Assembly: GCA_031761405.1 (NCBI GenBank)
Contig: JASEVX010000001.1
Coordinates: forward strand, 44,743,669 to 44,807,668
Length of the DNA: 64,000 nt
From: Serripes groenlandicus
Taxonomy: Eukaryota > Mollusca > Bivalvia > Cardiida > Cardiidae
Direction of reading: 5' to 3'
A program made the translations under genes and the position numbers. The first letter of the stretch is position 1, and the number at the start of each line of letters is the position of its first letter. Below, in pieces: positions 1-14,000 of this stretch. Under the pieces are notes generated by a model. The model had not been told where the DNA came from, made no database searches, and worked only from the letters and a program-made list of their open reading frames with translations.

Positions 1-327
1 CCAAAAGTGACATTGTAAATAGATGGAATGTGTTCCTATCACAGAGTGTTAATAAATATTATTGAAAAAATATAAATACCTTTGAGAAAGGACGGAACAG
101 CAAACTTCAATACTTTGATTTTAAATAAATACAGGAAACATGAACAAGATATAATTGGTTCTAATACCATTCAAAGGAACACATGTGTCGCCTTCCTATA
201 TGTCAGAAAATAAAAGTAGGACGTACAGATGGACAGACGAAGAAGTAGTGATCCATTGTTGTGCCCTGCCCAAGCAAGGGACACACAATAACAGGTACAA
301 TTACATCTATGTGTTCAGCAAAACATG

Positions 328-524
328 TTAACCCTTTCCCATATATTGACACTTTCTGACGCCTCTGTAGCAGACGACTTTTGAAAACATTGTAACAAAA
401 GAAGAAATTGCTCAAAACTTTTTTCAGTAAATACACCCCCCTTTATATGCATTTTTCTATATTTTTGTCCAAATGTTTCCAAAGTTGTCTACTGCATATT
501 TGCTGTATGTGGGAAAAGGGTTAA
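328..524 (-). mobile_element. TTAA-MITE, internally shortened
   Basis: TTAA plus CCCTTTCCC at the left, GGGAAAAGGG plus TTAA at the right; the GACGCCTCTG block follows the left end. The central palindrome is partly lost. This family (about 230 bp, TTAA duplication, CCC ends) is treated as non-autonomous and piggyBac-like by inference. Confidence 0.8.
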
Positions 525-997
525 ACTTATTAAGGCAATAATAATGCAGTAATAAATATTGTCTGTAAAATAATACAGGTATTAAAGACCATTGTATAAA
601 ACCAATAAAAAATATCACATCACATCCACACAAACAATACATTTATACATGTATACAAGCTGGGCTCTGCAAAAAACAACCGCAACGAAATCATTTTACA
701 AGAAGAAAAAAACCTGTTTGCTCATCCATGCTGGGTTCAAAATGGACTTTTTGTGAAAAATTGGCAAACAGTGTAGAGCTAGATCAGACGGCGCAGATAC
801 CCTGGCTGGTCTGGATCTACAAGGGTCGCGAGTGCCTAACAGTTGGTTTTTGCAGAGCTCGCTTATATCTAACATGTGATTGGAATAAAATACATTGTGA
901 ACTCTGCGACTAACAAAATGGTCCATGTAATCTGCAATGGCTGGTCTGTCCATTCCCCATGTGCTACTGGAACCCTAGAACCATTTGAATAAAACAT

Positions 998-1003
998 TTT
1001 ATC
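998..1003 (-). promoter_or_regulatory. Possible variant poly(A) signal GATAAA
   Basis: Going downstream of the stop on the minus strand I see no AATAAA within several hundred bases; GATAAA about 240 bases after the stop is the nearest variant. Weak evidence; the 3' UTR end is unknown. Confidence 0.2.
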
Positions 1004-1242
1004 AAACAAAATCTGTTCATAACTGCTTACAAGTCACTTTTCTAGAAGTGTGACTACTTTTGAATAGAAAATGGTTACATTTGCTACACGTTATCAAAAT
1101 CCCACTTTCAGTTCATCATCTTTTCATAAAATTCCTTGTTAATCAATTGAGTGCTACTACTGGAAAACCAATTTTGAATGTTCTCTTTGAAATAGCTGTA
1201 TCATGTACATAAGTACATCAATATGTCAAGTAAAGGTAACTG

Positions 1243-1494
1243 TTATTCATCTGGCTGACACAGTAAAGCAATGCCTCTCATCACCCAGAAGTTGGGATTT
1301 TTATCCGAGGGCAGGTTGACTGCCGTAACAAAATTGGTAGAATGGCCTGTAGAGGACAAAGTTCCCGCTCTTTCAGACGTTCTGTATAACGGACATTCAT
1401 ACATAAAGGCAGGTTTGTCCGAGTCAGTGGAAACAGATTGTAACGAAGGAGTTGGTTCTTCCGAGTGGATGGACTCTGCTCTACTCTGTTGTTT
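1243..1494 (-). CDS. Dynein exon 20 (last exon, stop TAA)
   Basis: Residues 1160-1242 plus stop. After a serine-rich start it contains [19 protein letters not shown], then HSTNFV and [14 protein letters not shown], followed by TAA at 1243-1245. This matches the usual dynein C-terminus '...[11 protein letters not shown]...W..RG.ALLCQL..'. Acceptor ttttacag. Confidence 0.97.
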   Translation of the reverse strand, partial: KQQSRAESIHSEEPTPSLQSVSTDSDKPAFMYECPLYRTSERAGTLSSTGHSTNFVTAVNLPSDKNPNFWVMRGIALLCQPDE

Positions 1495-4400
1495 CTGTAA
1501 AAAGACAGAGGGTAGAGGTTAACAGTATAACCCTTTCCCGCTCAAAACGAGCAATTTCTCCATTTGCCATAGTGTTATCAACTCTTATCCAAAAAAATAT
1601 ACTTTCATTTTTTCGAGATTTTCTATATTTTTGCCTAGATGTTTAAAAAGTCGTTTGTTTTTTTGTATGCTAGTCCTGTTGCCAATGAAGCAATCATTAT
1701 GCTATCCAGGTTTACCTTGAGGGCCAAGAGAGGGAGCCAATACTCCCTATTCATTAGTCCTTTCTCACTTACAGAAGCATCTCAAGGCATCTACAGCAGA
1801 CGACTTTTGCAATCATTGTGGCAAAAAAAAGGATATTGCTCATGATGAGCAATTCTCCTTTTTGCTGCAATGTTTTCCCTACTATTTAATTATCATATTT
1901 TCCTTTATTGACGTTTTGTCTAGATATTTTTCAATGTTGTCTGCTGCAGATCGGTTGTATGTGGGAAAGCGTTAAAGTCTTTGGCACGACCTGATGGAGG
2001 ATTGAATTTCTGAGGTGACCGCAACTACATCATGAATTTGTTTATCTGTCTGTTATCAATATCTTATAAATGCATACATGAAAATTATTTGCCCAAATTT
2101 TTTTTTGTTTCTTAACGCTTTCCGACATATAAATTTTGCAGCAGACGAATTAGAAAAGATATTGACAAAAATCTATAAAATCTCAATAAATGAGGGTTCT
2201 ACTATTAAATAGAGTTGAAAACATTGTGGCAAAAGGAGAAATTGCTTATTTTGAGCAATTTCTCCTCTTGTCACAGTGTTTTCAAAAGTTGTCTGCAGCA
2301 GAGGCGTCAGAAAGCATCTGTATGTTGGAAGGGGTCAAAATACCCTAAAGTTATAGATAAGTAATGCAATGACTGAATCTGAAAATACACTTAACCATTT
2401 ACCTGATATGATCATTTTACAGTTTTCAACTTTGAAATCATCTCAGCAAAAAGTGTAAATTACAATTATGGAAAATTGAAATGTGCTATTTTTAATTGTA
2501 AATATTGTGAAAAAGGAGCAAGTGCTGGTTTGTATACACTTCTCCATTTTCAACAATGTTTGGAAAAGTCTTCTGCAGTAGAATCGTCAAAATAGTCTGT
2601 ATCAGTGAAACAATTAAACCTTTACTGAATAAAGGCACTTGTTGATGCCACTATAGAGGATTATCTTTGAAATCATATATATAATGAGCAAATTCCCCTT
2701 CTTACTTTTCTTCTCAGTTCTAACCCTTACCAATAAATAGACACATTTGACCCATTTTCAGGATATGATTTTGGAAAACACTGCGGAAAAGAAGAAATTG
2801 CCTATGATGAAAAAAATGTAGCAATTTCTCCTTTTGTCACAATGTTTTCAACTCAATTAACCATTTCCGAGCACTTTATTCTTTGCCACAATATTTTTCA
2901 TCTTTATGCAATATTTATATATTTAATTATATGTAATTTCTATCTTGATCCTCTGTTGTTTACAGTCGTCTGCTGTAGACTTGTTGTATATGGGAAAGGT
3001 TTAAAGAATGATAGTGTTACTTATAGAGATCTTTTGGCAAGATGTTTTCAAAGTTGTCACAGATTTGTTATATGTGGAAAACAGTTAATCAATATTTTTT
3101 TTCATTGATTTATACAAATGTTTTCTATTTGGAAGAGTCTATTATTCATACTTATAAGGGAAAAGGTTGAGTTATAGAAAAGTATACCTGTACTGGTTTG
3201 AAGTGTATTTCTGGTAATTTGGAGAACCTTTGTCCTGCTAAAGAATCCTGTAAACAGCCCTCACTAGTTCCCCATCTAGCCCCGTCTAAATATAGACCAA
3301 ATATCATCACACCATCAGTAGGCGGGGTACTTCCCTGTAAAGATAAGAATTTGTATTCACAGGTTTTTTTTTCAATTTAACTTATGAATAGCGCCATATT
3401 AGCTGGCTTTACCTAATATGGTATTTCCTGTATCCTCTGCTCAAAAAAGAGAAATACATGTCCAATTTTAAATCATTGTGGGAAAAAGAAGTAACTGCTT
3501 GTTTATTTCCCACCATTGTCAACATTTGTCTGTTGCAAAGGTGCCATGAATAAGGAAATGGGCTAGTCATACTTGTATGTAGATAATTTAAACAATAATG
3601 TTGACGCTAAGTTTAAGTGATTAATCATTGTGGCTGCTCCCCAAGGAGGTAATATCTAACAAGCCAGGACTTGTTTCACGAAACTACTTGAGTTGGTACT
3701 TGGCCTAGCATATTGATAATTTCTTATATTCAGGTCTAGAATATTAGAAAGTTAAGTTCAAAATAGAATAGCTGTCACTAAATTAAGTTTATCTGATAAT
3801 GTTGCCATGGTTACTCAACTTTGGTAGGGAATAAAGTTGAGCACGTTATTCAGCTCAACACACTTCCTTGCTAACTGTGAGAAACTAAGGTAACACACTC
3901 TCGTTAAGAAACTTTTGTGGAATTAAATTTATATTGATTAACTCCGACAAAGTGAAGAACTTTTAATATGCAAAACTGTAGTAGAAGAAGTTTGTAGCAT
4001 GTTCAGCTAAATATTTTCTTAACCCTTTCCCACATGTAGACCCACTTTGGCGTCTCTGCAGAAGACAAATATTTAAAACATTGTGGCAAAAGGGGAAATT
4101 ACTCGGTTGTATCGGGGAAAGGGCTAAGTTGTTTCGTGAAACCAGCGCCAGGTCTCTATCTCTCGAGGAGGACATCGATCAAAACTAAGTCTGTTGGGAG
4201 AACATGTAATGGACATTACAGCTGGTAGATGTTTACCTTAAATGCACTTTCTTTGATGTTCAGTTTCTGTTTCAGATCACTCAGAGTTTCCACGGTATCA
4301 TAGGGACTTGTTTTAACCTTAAACTCAAACTGTAAGGAATCTATAGATATACCAAACTTTCTGGCATGATTTTGGAGAACACCAGTCAGAAAACCTGAAA

Positions 4401-7400
4401 TATAAAATATTAACGTTAGTTACAGATAATTCTATAATTGACACTCTCTCACACACGCAGCCACATTTTAACGTCCATGCAGCAGTCGACTTTTAAAAAC
4501 ATTGCACTAAATGGAGAAATTGCTCATAATGTACATTTTCTCTTTTCACCACGATGAGTTTAAATAAATTATTCAATATTCATGCTTTCATTTAAAGACC
4601 AGGTATTAGAACTGTATACTATGAGTAAGACATGCAATACAAAATACCTAATATGATAAACAAGAGGCCCATGACGGCCTATGCTCTACTGGGATGGTTC
4701 TTTGGTCATTTTCAATCCAGACCATGTATGTATGGTGAAGAAAGGTTAGTAAATGGAGGCTCTATTGTGTTGTACAAGCTGTATTATAGCAATTTTGACA
4801 ATTTCAAGGGCCATAATCCAGTCATGCAAGGTCACATCTGGCTGGTTTTCGAAAGGAACCGAGCTCTCATCAATATTTAACTACTATCGAAGTTTGGTGA
4901 AGATCAGATAGTAAATGGAGCCTCTATTGTGTTCACAAGCTCTATTATAGCAATTTTGGCAAATTCAAGGCCATAATCCAGCCTTGCTAGATGCATCTGG
5001 CTGGTTTGCAAAAGGAACCAAGCAATTTTGACAATTTGAAGGTCCATAATCTAGTCTTGCATTGGTGGATCTGGCTGGTTAGCGAAAGGAACTGAGCTCT
5101 CATGGATATCTAACTACTGTATAAGTTTGATTGAGATACAATCAAAACTGAAGACTGTATCGCGTTCACAAGCAATTGTTTACGGACGCACAGACACACA
5201 CACGCGCAACAGACACCACGCCAAGCTCTTCTGGCATTTGGCCAGTAGAGCTAAAAATGAAACATTTGAAAACCTAAATGTATAAATCAGAAACACAACG
5301 TCATTTCATTTTTTTTAAGTTGTATGCAGCAAACTCGTCAAAAGTGATCTGTATCAGGGAAAACTCTTTATCAGAAAAATGTTTGACTAAAAAGATGGAA
5401 AATCTGCTTAGATAATGGTATGATTTTGAAATGAAGCATTAACCCTTTCCCTCATACGACAATTTCTGCAGCAGACGACTTTGAACATATTTGTCAAAAG
5501 ACAGAAAATCTCAATAATTGAATGGATAACCTATGACTAAAAGTGGAAAACATTGTGGCAAAAGGAGAAATTGCTCGTTTTGAGCAATTTCTTCTTTTGT
5601 CACTATGTTTTCAAAAAACATCTGCTGCAGAGGCGTCAGAAAGCGTCTATATGAGGGAAAGGGTTAAGAGAAAAGCAGAAGCACCAAATGTCATCTGTAT
5701 TAGAGACAGGGTTATTTAGAAACACATTACTTCATAAAGAAATTAATGCATTGAAAAAACTGTAGCAAACAGCTTCTGAAATTGTTTTGGAAATAGAATG
5801 TAGCAATGGCTCAAAATCAGCAATTTCTCACAGTTTTTTCAATTCTTTATAAAAGCAAGCTTTCCAATAAAAATATTCAGACAAGTTGAATCTCCAATAT
5901 AATACATATGAATCCAAACAGTTTCAACACTTAAATTAACCAGTTACAACAAATCTGTAGAAGATGACTTTGAAAACACCTATAGGCCAATAAATGGAAA
6001 CTCAAAAATAAAATGAAAGTAGAATTATTGGAAAGGGTTGAACCGTATTTGCAAAAAGGAGAAATTGTTCATGTTGAGCCGTATATCCTTTGGCAAAAAC
6101 ATTTTCAAAAGTGATCGGCACATGCATCAAAATGTGTTTTCATTAGGAAATGTATAATGCAGCAGGCAATAAACAATTGATATTCTCTACCTTGTGGAAA
6201 GTAGAATCCTGATAGCCAATAGCTGTAGGGAAGACTGCGGGGTATGTCAGTAAAATCTATCTCCGCCTGTTGCGCCTTAGACCCGAGGACGGGTTTCATC
6301 AACTTCTCCACGCTGTTTAAAATCATCTCCGCCCACTGGGCAAAGAAATCCACTCTCATAAATAAGTTATTTACCCAGGAGCCCAGTGGTTTACGAGATT
6401 CATATGAGGCAGTCTGAAAAACAGAAAAAAGACATTAACCAATGAGGTACAAGAACAATCTTCATTAATAAATACATTGAAAATAAAGGCTTGAACTGCC
6501 AGTCCATCTGTCGAGATCATTGAGAGGCTTTTCTGTCCTTCTGTAGAAAGTTTAAACTATTTCTCACTCGCAGACACTTTTGACACATCAGCAGCACACA
6601 ACATAAAGATACATTGGTAGAATGAGAAATAGCTCATAAATTAGAATTTCTCCCTTTGTCACAACGTTTTCAATTCTTCTAAATAATTATACTTTCATTT
6701 AAGCAATTTTATCTATATTTTTGTAAAGATGATTTGAAAGTTACCATCTGCTGCAACTTTAATGTTTGTGGGAAAGGGTTTAATACTGGTATAAAACCTC
6801 ACACACTTTCTGATCTGGAGAGGGTCCACCTAGCTTTTAACCCTTTCCCGCATGCAACAAATCTGCAGCATTATATAGGACCTCACAAACATATTGGAAT
6901 AAACATGAAAAATCTCAATAAATAAGGGTTTGATTATTAAATGGAGTTGAAAATATTGTGACAAATAGAGAAATTGCTCATTATGAATAACTTTCCTTTT
7001 TGTCACAACCTTTTCAAAAGAAGTCTGCTGCAGAGGCGTCTGAAAAGGTCTATATGTGGGCAAGGTCTGATGCTATTTAAACTGGACCCATAAATGATTC
7101 TGTCATCTTGCCATGTTTCATTTTTGCCCTGACACTTTACCAGATCTTAAAAAAGTTTCATAACATTGACTAGTGTATATATATATATATTTATCACATA
7201 AAATTCCATTAAAAAAATATCATATGACATTGGTTTCCAGTCTTGCGCTCAAGACTTTTCTACAAAGCAGAAACCAAACTATGAAAATGACGTCATAACG
7301 TTAGTCACCATGGCGCCAAACCGGTACTTTCATGTAGAAATATCGCAAACGTTATACTAATTTTTGGACTACGCCGCATATCACTTTATGTGATAAAAAG

Positions 7401-10400
7401 AATATCTCATTTGTGTTAATTTATTATCACTTTTAATAAACTTGTTAACTAAGCTGAATATGATGCATATCATTTTAGTGAACTTGTTTAATAAAAGTGA
7501 TAATAAATAAACACTCATGAAATATCCTCTATATATTGCAATGTTTATAAGCAGAAAAGTACATGCCTATATATCTCTAAATACCACATACAGTAGTCAT
7601 ATTTACTGAAGACAGATCATACAGTTTAATAGAAGAAAGTCAAACCTGCAGGAAAATATCAAATAACATCTTCAGAGAAGATAGAAAAATCAAAATTCTT
7701 AAAATTAAAATAATTTCCTGCAAGCTTCATGTTTTCAAAGTTCATAATATCATGATTAACCCTTTCTCACTTACAACACATATGCAACAGTTGACTTTCA
7801 GAACATTTAGAGAAAGATATGGAATATATCTCTTTTTCAATGATATCATAATAAACTAGAACTATCACTGAAGATGATAAATACCCCCTAAACAGCACCT
7901 TAACCTACACCATAACTAAATTAGTAAAAGGGCCATTACTCTGTAAAATATCATGCAATTGTTACCCCTTTAGGATATGCACATGTCCTTTTGGTATAGA
8001 AACTTCATGTAAAATCTTATTGAATTCCACCCAGTGGTTTGTAAGAAATAGGCCGGACAAAATATGGCTTCCGACCGACCGACCGACCGACAAACTGCCT
8101 GACACAGTGACTCGAAGGGGGTATAATGAATTGAGATAAAAATATTATGGCAAAAGGGGAAATTGCTCATCATGAGCAATTTCACTTTTTGCCACAATGT
8201 TTCCAAAAGTTGTTTGCAGCAAATGGATTAAAATGTGTCTGTAAGTGGAAAAGGGTTAATGTTTTTACCTTCCATTTCTGTGGTACTTTCTGTGTCAATA
8301 AAGCGTTGTAGGCTTCCTCTAAAGGTTCGGACATGATTACTTCACCCTTTATAGCCAGTATGAGAGTCTTCATAGATGTGTGTATAATGTGTAATAGTTT
8401 GTTAAAACGGTCAATCTCCTGGCGTAAAACTGTCACGAGCGCCGAATTACCCATCACTGCATTTACAGCTGCTTCTAAAACTGAAATGGACATAATTATA
8501 TGGTTTGTTGATTTAACATTGTAAAGACTTTTACTTGTTCCTTCCCACATACAACAAATATCTGCATGTGACAACTTTGGAAAAATCACCGGAATAACAT
8601 GGAAAATTTCTATCCATGAAAGTATAATAATTGAAAAGAGTTGAAGTCATTTTGGCGAACAGAGAAATTACTCATAATAAGCAATTTTCCTTAAGCCACA
8701 ATGTTTCTTTTTATAAGACGTCTATAGCACATGCATTTAAAAAGTGTCTGCATGTGGAAAAGGATTAATTCAAGTTGATATCAAAAGAGTAACAGAGTTA
8801 AGCTTAATCCTTCCACCCATCCAGATGCATTTTAAATCATAATGCAGCAGACAGCTGTTAAAAATACATTGAGCAAATTCTGCCTTTGACACAGTATTTG
8901 CAACTCATGCAAAGTAAAAACTCATTTTAAGCGAAATTTTGTTTTCTAACGAAATAGAATTACACTTTTATTTGTAGACATATTCCATATTTTTGTCAAG
9001 ACTTTTTCATAATTGTTTGCTGCATATTTTTTGTATGTGAGAAAGGGTTAAGGAAAATATACCTCAATGTATTAAGGGGTGAAGATAAGGAGCTACATGA
9101 GCATCCATGCACTCTGATCCAAATGCAGTGTTTTCCAATAGTTCTAAATATCCTTCTCAGCCAACAGTACAAAGCAAGATCAAACAGCATATATTTCCAG
9201 TTTGATGTGGCTCTACAATTGTCACGAATGCTCTATGGATGGTTGTTATAAAGTTCTACTCCAAACTTTTCTTTCATCTACTATGTCTTATATTGATAGT
9301 TGCAAGCATGAACTTACAAAAATGTACTTACAACTTAAGTATAACATTTATCAAGACCTTGAGGTGTAGACCTTGATTGAAGGAAATATTGAGACATCAT
9401 TGAATTATGCAACGTTTAATTAGGTCAACAAATCATGCGTGCACACCATCACTATAGCGCACTGATAAAAAAATATCTAACTAATATAAATATTGAAACC
9501 GAAGTCTCCATAAGACAGCATGCTCGACTATTTGCCATTTGATTTTATAGTAAACAGTGGTTAATGAGATATGTGTATGATAGTACCTTGCGTGACAACC
9601 TTTAACCAAATTGTCAAAGTCAAACAAGGGCCATAATGTGTACTGAATTCATACAAGAGCTATCTAACTTGACTGTCTGACCCCCCTGAAGACATGAATG
9701 AAGTTTCAAGTCAACATCATTAGTGGTAACTGAGATATGTCCATGATAGTATCTTGCATGCAAAACTTTAGTCCAAAAAGGGGCATAATTGTGTCACAAT
9801 CTGATGTAGAGTTTTGGGACTCGTCCTGCAAGGTCATTCGATGATTTCCAATAAGTGTTTGAGGTTTCAAAGCAATAGCATCTGTGGTTTGCAAGAAAAA
9901 GCCTTGCATGCAAAACTTTAACCAAACGCCGACGCAGACAGCGACGTACAAGTGACTGTAATAGCTCTCCATATTCTTCGAATAGTCAAGCTAACAAGAC
10001 AAAACTGATATTTACCCTTCCCACATACAACAAATTAGTAACTGCCGATCATAAATCATATAGGCTAAATAAACTATAGAAAGTCTCCATAAAGGAACAT
10101 AATTATAAATACATGTACTGATTAAACTTGAAAATATTATAGTCAATTATGAGCAATTACTTCTTATACAATATTTACAAAAGACGTCTGCTGAAATGTA
10201 ACAAAATGTGTCTGGTTGAAATGTTCATCTTTGGGATAAAAGAACTTCAAAAGTGACAGAAATGCTATCAACTTACTTTTGTTCCTCTCCTTATCCCTTT
10301 GGTCTGGCAGTTCTTTAGTCAGTATGTGTTTTACACGTATCTGGAAGAGATTAGATCCCGAGCTACTGGCTTTAACGTCTCCTTCAGCTAACTCCTCCAC

Positions 10401-11024
10401 CGTCTCTGGTAATTGTTGTAAAATCTCCTGTGCAAGTTCATTCACTAGCTCATCACTGCTGTTCTCTGACCTAATTAAAGATTGAGAGTACAGATTTTCA
10501 TTCACCCATTCAAACATATTGATACCTTTTGACACCTCTGCTGTAGACCATTTTTGAAAACATTGTGGCAAAAGGAACAATTGCTTATATTGAGCAATTT
10601 CTACATGTTTTCAATTTTATTTGATGATTACACTATCATTTATAGAGAGCTTCTAAATGTTTGCCTAGATATGTTCAAAGTGGTATACTGCTTGTGGGAA
10701 AGGGGGGATTAACCCTTTCCCACAAACAACACTTATATTAAAATATATCCGAAATTGCTTGAAAACTCCCTTTAAATGAAAGTACAATAATTGAAAAGAG
10801 TTGAATATATGGTGAAAAAAGAGAAATTGCTTGTTTTGAGCAATTTCTTCTTTTTCGCCCAAAACAAGCAATTTCTCCTTTTGTCATTTTTAAGCAATTT
10901 CTTCTTTTTCGCCGCCGAGCCCCCGTAACACGGTCGGTAGCAGACATGTGATATCTCCCGATATCGGCGGAAGCTCCCGATTTGAAGCCTCATCTAACGC
11001 TGCTCCCGCTCAGTCTCCCGCCGA

Positions 11025-11063
<39 letters not shown>

Positions 11064-14000
11064 TTTTATTTTTTTATTTTTTTCTCCTTCATATTATTGT
11101 TACAACAGATATGATCGTTAATTATGTATGCATGCATGTAAACAACATGTTCACAGTCATGACCCTTAGCTAATGTCAATTTAAAGGTTGAAAAGTGTCT
11201 ATTTTAGCATCAAATGAAAAGTATATTGCAGAAAATCTTGCCGCGAAAAAAGCTCCCTATTTGGGACCCCAATCTCCCTACCAAAAATACCAAATCTCCC
11301 TATTTGGCTTTAGGAAAATATCACATGTCTGGTCGGTAGCGACGCGGACTGTCTATCTAGGGGTTGTGAGTTTCAATTCAAGCTCGGCCAACATTCTCTC
11401 CGACGTTTGACAAAAGTCACTGTGACATGCGTCATTCGACTTTCACCAATGGGCTGTTTAACAGTCTATGTGGAAAAGCAGCCAATTGCTTGAAAAGTAT
11501 GTTGTGTGGTGTAATGGTTTGGGAAAACCAAAAACACACCTTAAGGTTTGTTGTATTGGAAAATGCATATGAACCTTTCCGGATATAATTCAAGTGATAT
11601 ATCTGTTCTACAATTAATTAAAGAGCTTACAAGAATTATACAGTAGTTTTATACATACCCACTTAACCCCATAGAAAGTCTGGGTTGTACACTAACTATA
11701 GTGTTGACCAGTTCTTTGGCTTGCATCTCCCTGCAGGCCTTCTCAGCATTCTCTGTCATACCAAACACATCAGGTGAATCATAGTTTGGTAAGGACTCAA
11801 TATACGACCTTACATCATTGAATGCCATGGAATCTTGCACTGGTCGATAAATCTGTGAAACATAGAAAGTAAGGTTAGCAAACAGTAATAGATGTATTGC
11901 CCATATGTATTATCTAACACTATTGACCTCTCATCAAAAATACACAACTAAAGATTTAAGCATGACAAATTCTGGAACATATCATATTTAGTCATGTGAC
12001 TTACAGATGATGTCATATTATATTTAAAATCTTATCATTTTTACAAAACAACGATGATGGTTGATTCACAAGCCAAAAAATATCGTTCCTGATATATGAT
12101 GGTAACCCTGGCAGTTTTGTTGAATTAGAACTGTGCCACTTCAGACTAAGATACCAGAGCTCAGCCTGATCTTGCTTTTTCCCTTTCCCTTATAGAGGCG
12201 CTTTCTGACGCCTCTGCAGCAGACGGCTTTTTGAAAACATGACGACAAAAGAAGAAATTGCTTTTGTCACCATGTTTTCAACTCTATTCATTTATTGTAC
12301 TTTCATTTAAAGGTAGTTTCCAAATTTGTTTGGGTCTGTTTTAAAAGTCGTCTGCTGCAGAGTAGTTGCATGTGAGAAAGGGTTAAATAATGCCCTCATA
12401 CAGCTAACATTATACATCATTGAGATACAGTGCAATCTCTCCAGAGCAACTTCTTGTGGAAGCGAAACAAGAAACCAAACAGGGCCAGTACGTATTGCTC
12501 CACTTTCCCATCAGTCTCGGCGCTGTGATCATAGTGGAGTGTCCTTTGGCAAGGCACATTTCCTAGCCTATAGTACTGGTTTGTTTACCCTGGGATCATG
12601 AAAGAGTGTACTGTCATTGTGATGTAACTGAAATAATGTTGAAATGGTGTAAAATCCCAACGAAAAAGCAAAAGAGCAAAAAAAGCTCTACTGCCATTAG
12701 GCAAATATTAACCCTTTCCCTCATACGACAAATCTGCAGCAGACGACTTTAAACATATTTTGTCAAAACATAGAAAATTTATATAATTGAATGGATAACC
12801 TATGACTAAAAGTGGAAAACATTGTGGCAAAAGGAGAAATTGCTCGTACTGAGCAATTTCTCCTTTTGTCACTATGTTTTCAAAAAGCCGTCTGCTGCAG
12901 AGGCATCAGAAAGTGTCTATATGAGGGAAAGGGTTAAATCACTACCGCCATATAAGGCAAAACAGCCCAGTCCCCTTACAACCATATTTTTCAACCAATC
13001 AACATAGCATGAGGAATGTCGTATAGGGTCACCCGAGGAACATTTCTACAGTATCATTTGAAAATCGGCCAACAAATTTCAGAAGAGAGGATTTTTTAAA
13101 GATTTCACAATAAGAATTTATGGTGAAACATATTTGATATGATTTTTGAATACAGTAAAACAAACTTATCACCAAGACATTTATCTTAAGAGCATTACTG
13201 TTGAGCTACTATTGATCACAGCATTATTCCTGAATCAATGAACCATGCTTGTAATTACTAATACAGTAAAGTTCTTTTTCATCATATACCCCTTTCCTAA
13301 CATACAACAGATTGGCAGTGGACGACTTTGAAAAATAACTAGGCAGAAATAGATTACATCTTTGTAAATGAATATTTACGTCAATACAGTTTATAACATT
13401 GTAGCAAAAGGGGAAATTGCTCATTTTGAGCAATTTCTCCTTTTACTTAAATGTTTCAAAAGTCGTCTGCTGCAGAAGCATCAGAAAGGGTCTGAATGTA
13501 GGAAAGGGTTATACAATTCAAGACTACCTGATTGACATAATATATATACAATAGTAAAGACAGAGAATGGTGATATTCAAATGGCCATGTCAATTAAAAA
13601 CAGACTTTCAGGATTCTGCAATCAGGGAAGATCCAGATGAATATGCCTTTCAAAGAAACCTATAACGAATGTTTTTATTTGACAAAAACAAATAACTAAA
13701 CGAGATGCAATTCAATTTTAATTGCCGTTAATTTTGAAACATCCAAAGGTCTGTTTTCATCCGATATGGCTGATATGGTATGGTATATAAAGTTGTGTAG
13801 AATTCATACAGTCGTGACAAATACTAATAATAGTATCAGTTAGACACAGTGTGAAGCAGCTTTTTTGTTGAACCCTTTCTCACATACAACAAATCTACAA
13901 GACAACTTTGAAAATATCTCCCGCGAAAATATGGATTATGCAAGTACATGTGTACGTGTATAAATTTTTAATATAGTTGAAAACATTGCAGCAAAAGAAG

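Larger units (their letters stand above)
1..1242. other. 3' flank of the dynein gene: UTR and repeats
   Basis: Holds the 3' UTR (extent unknown), one TTAA-MITE at 328-524, and at about 728-850 a dispersed repeat sharing 'ctggtctggatctac' and 'ggttcaaaatgg' with 22800-22920 and 38910-39010. No other gene is recognisable. Confidence 0.5.
1495..3187. other. Intron between exons 19 and 20
   Basis: Mostly TTAA-MITE material: a truncated copy at 1528-1665, fuller copies at 1758-1975 and 2112-2338, a diverged one near 2390-2616 and a long one at about 2721-3003 apparently with extra internal sequence. Confidence 0.7.
4395..6190. other. Intron between exons 17 and 18
   Basis: Holds a 3'-truncated TTAA-MITE at 4436-4600, a CAAGAGGCCC element (4659-5257), a canonical TTAA-MITE (5439-5667) and a diverged one (5935-6150). 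Confidence 0.7.
6414..8268. other. Intron between exons 16 and 17
   Basis: TTAA-MITEs at 6559-6782 and 6837-7067; a foldback element at 7167-7535; a TTAA-MITE left end at 7757-7840; a repeat at about 7940-8115 with a (CGAC)n run at 8080-8097; and a TTAA-MITE right half ending near 8257, just before the exon 16 donor. Confidence 0.7.
8481..10276. other. Intron between exons 15 and 16
   Basis: Two TTAA-MITEs (8538-8769, 8806-9053), about 500 bp with nothing recognised (9060-9580), a dispersed element with 'tgcatgcaaaacttta' repeats and a 'gccgacgcagacagcgacg' tail (about 9580-9975), and a worn TTAA-MITE (10010-10222). Confidence 0.65.
10471..11658. other. Intron between exons 14 and 15
   Basis: A worn TTAA-MITE at about 10512-10707, a second one cut short at 10709-10905, then a tRNA-headed SINE interrupted by a hAT-like MITE (10914-11545). 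Confidence 0.75.

Noticed and set aside
203..436. Recurring predicted peptides containing '[16 protein letters not shown]' or '[18 protein letters not shown]' across the window, suggesting a small-protein family
   Set aside because: They are translations of the TTAA-MITE palindrome in its different frames and occur in both orientations; there is no sign of codon-level constraint.
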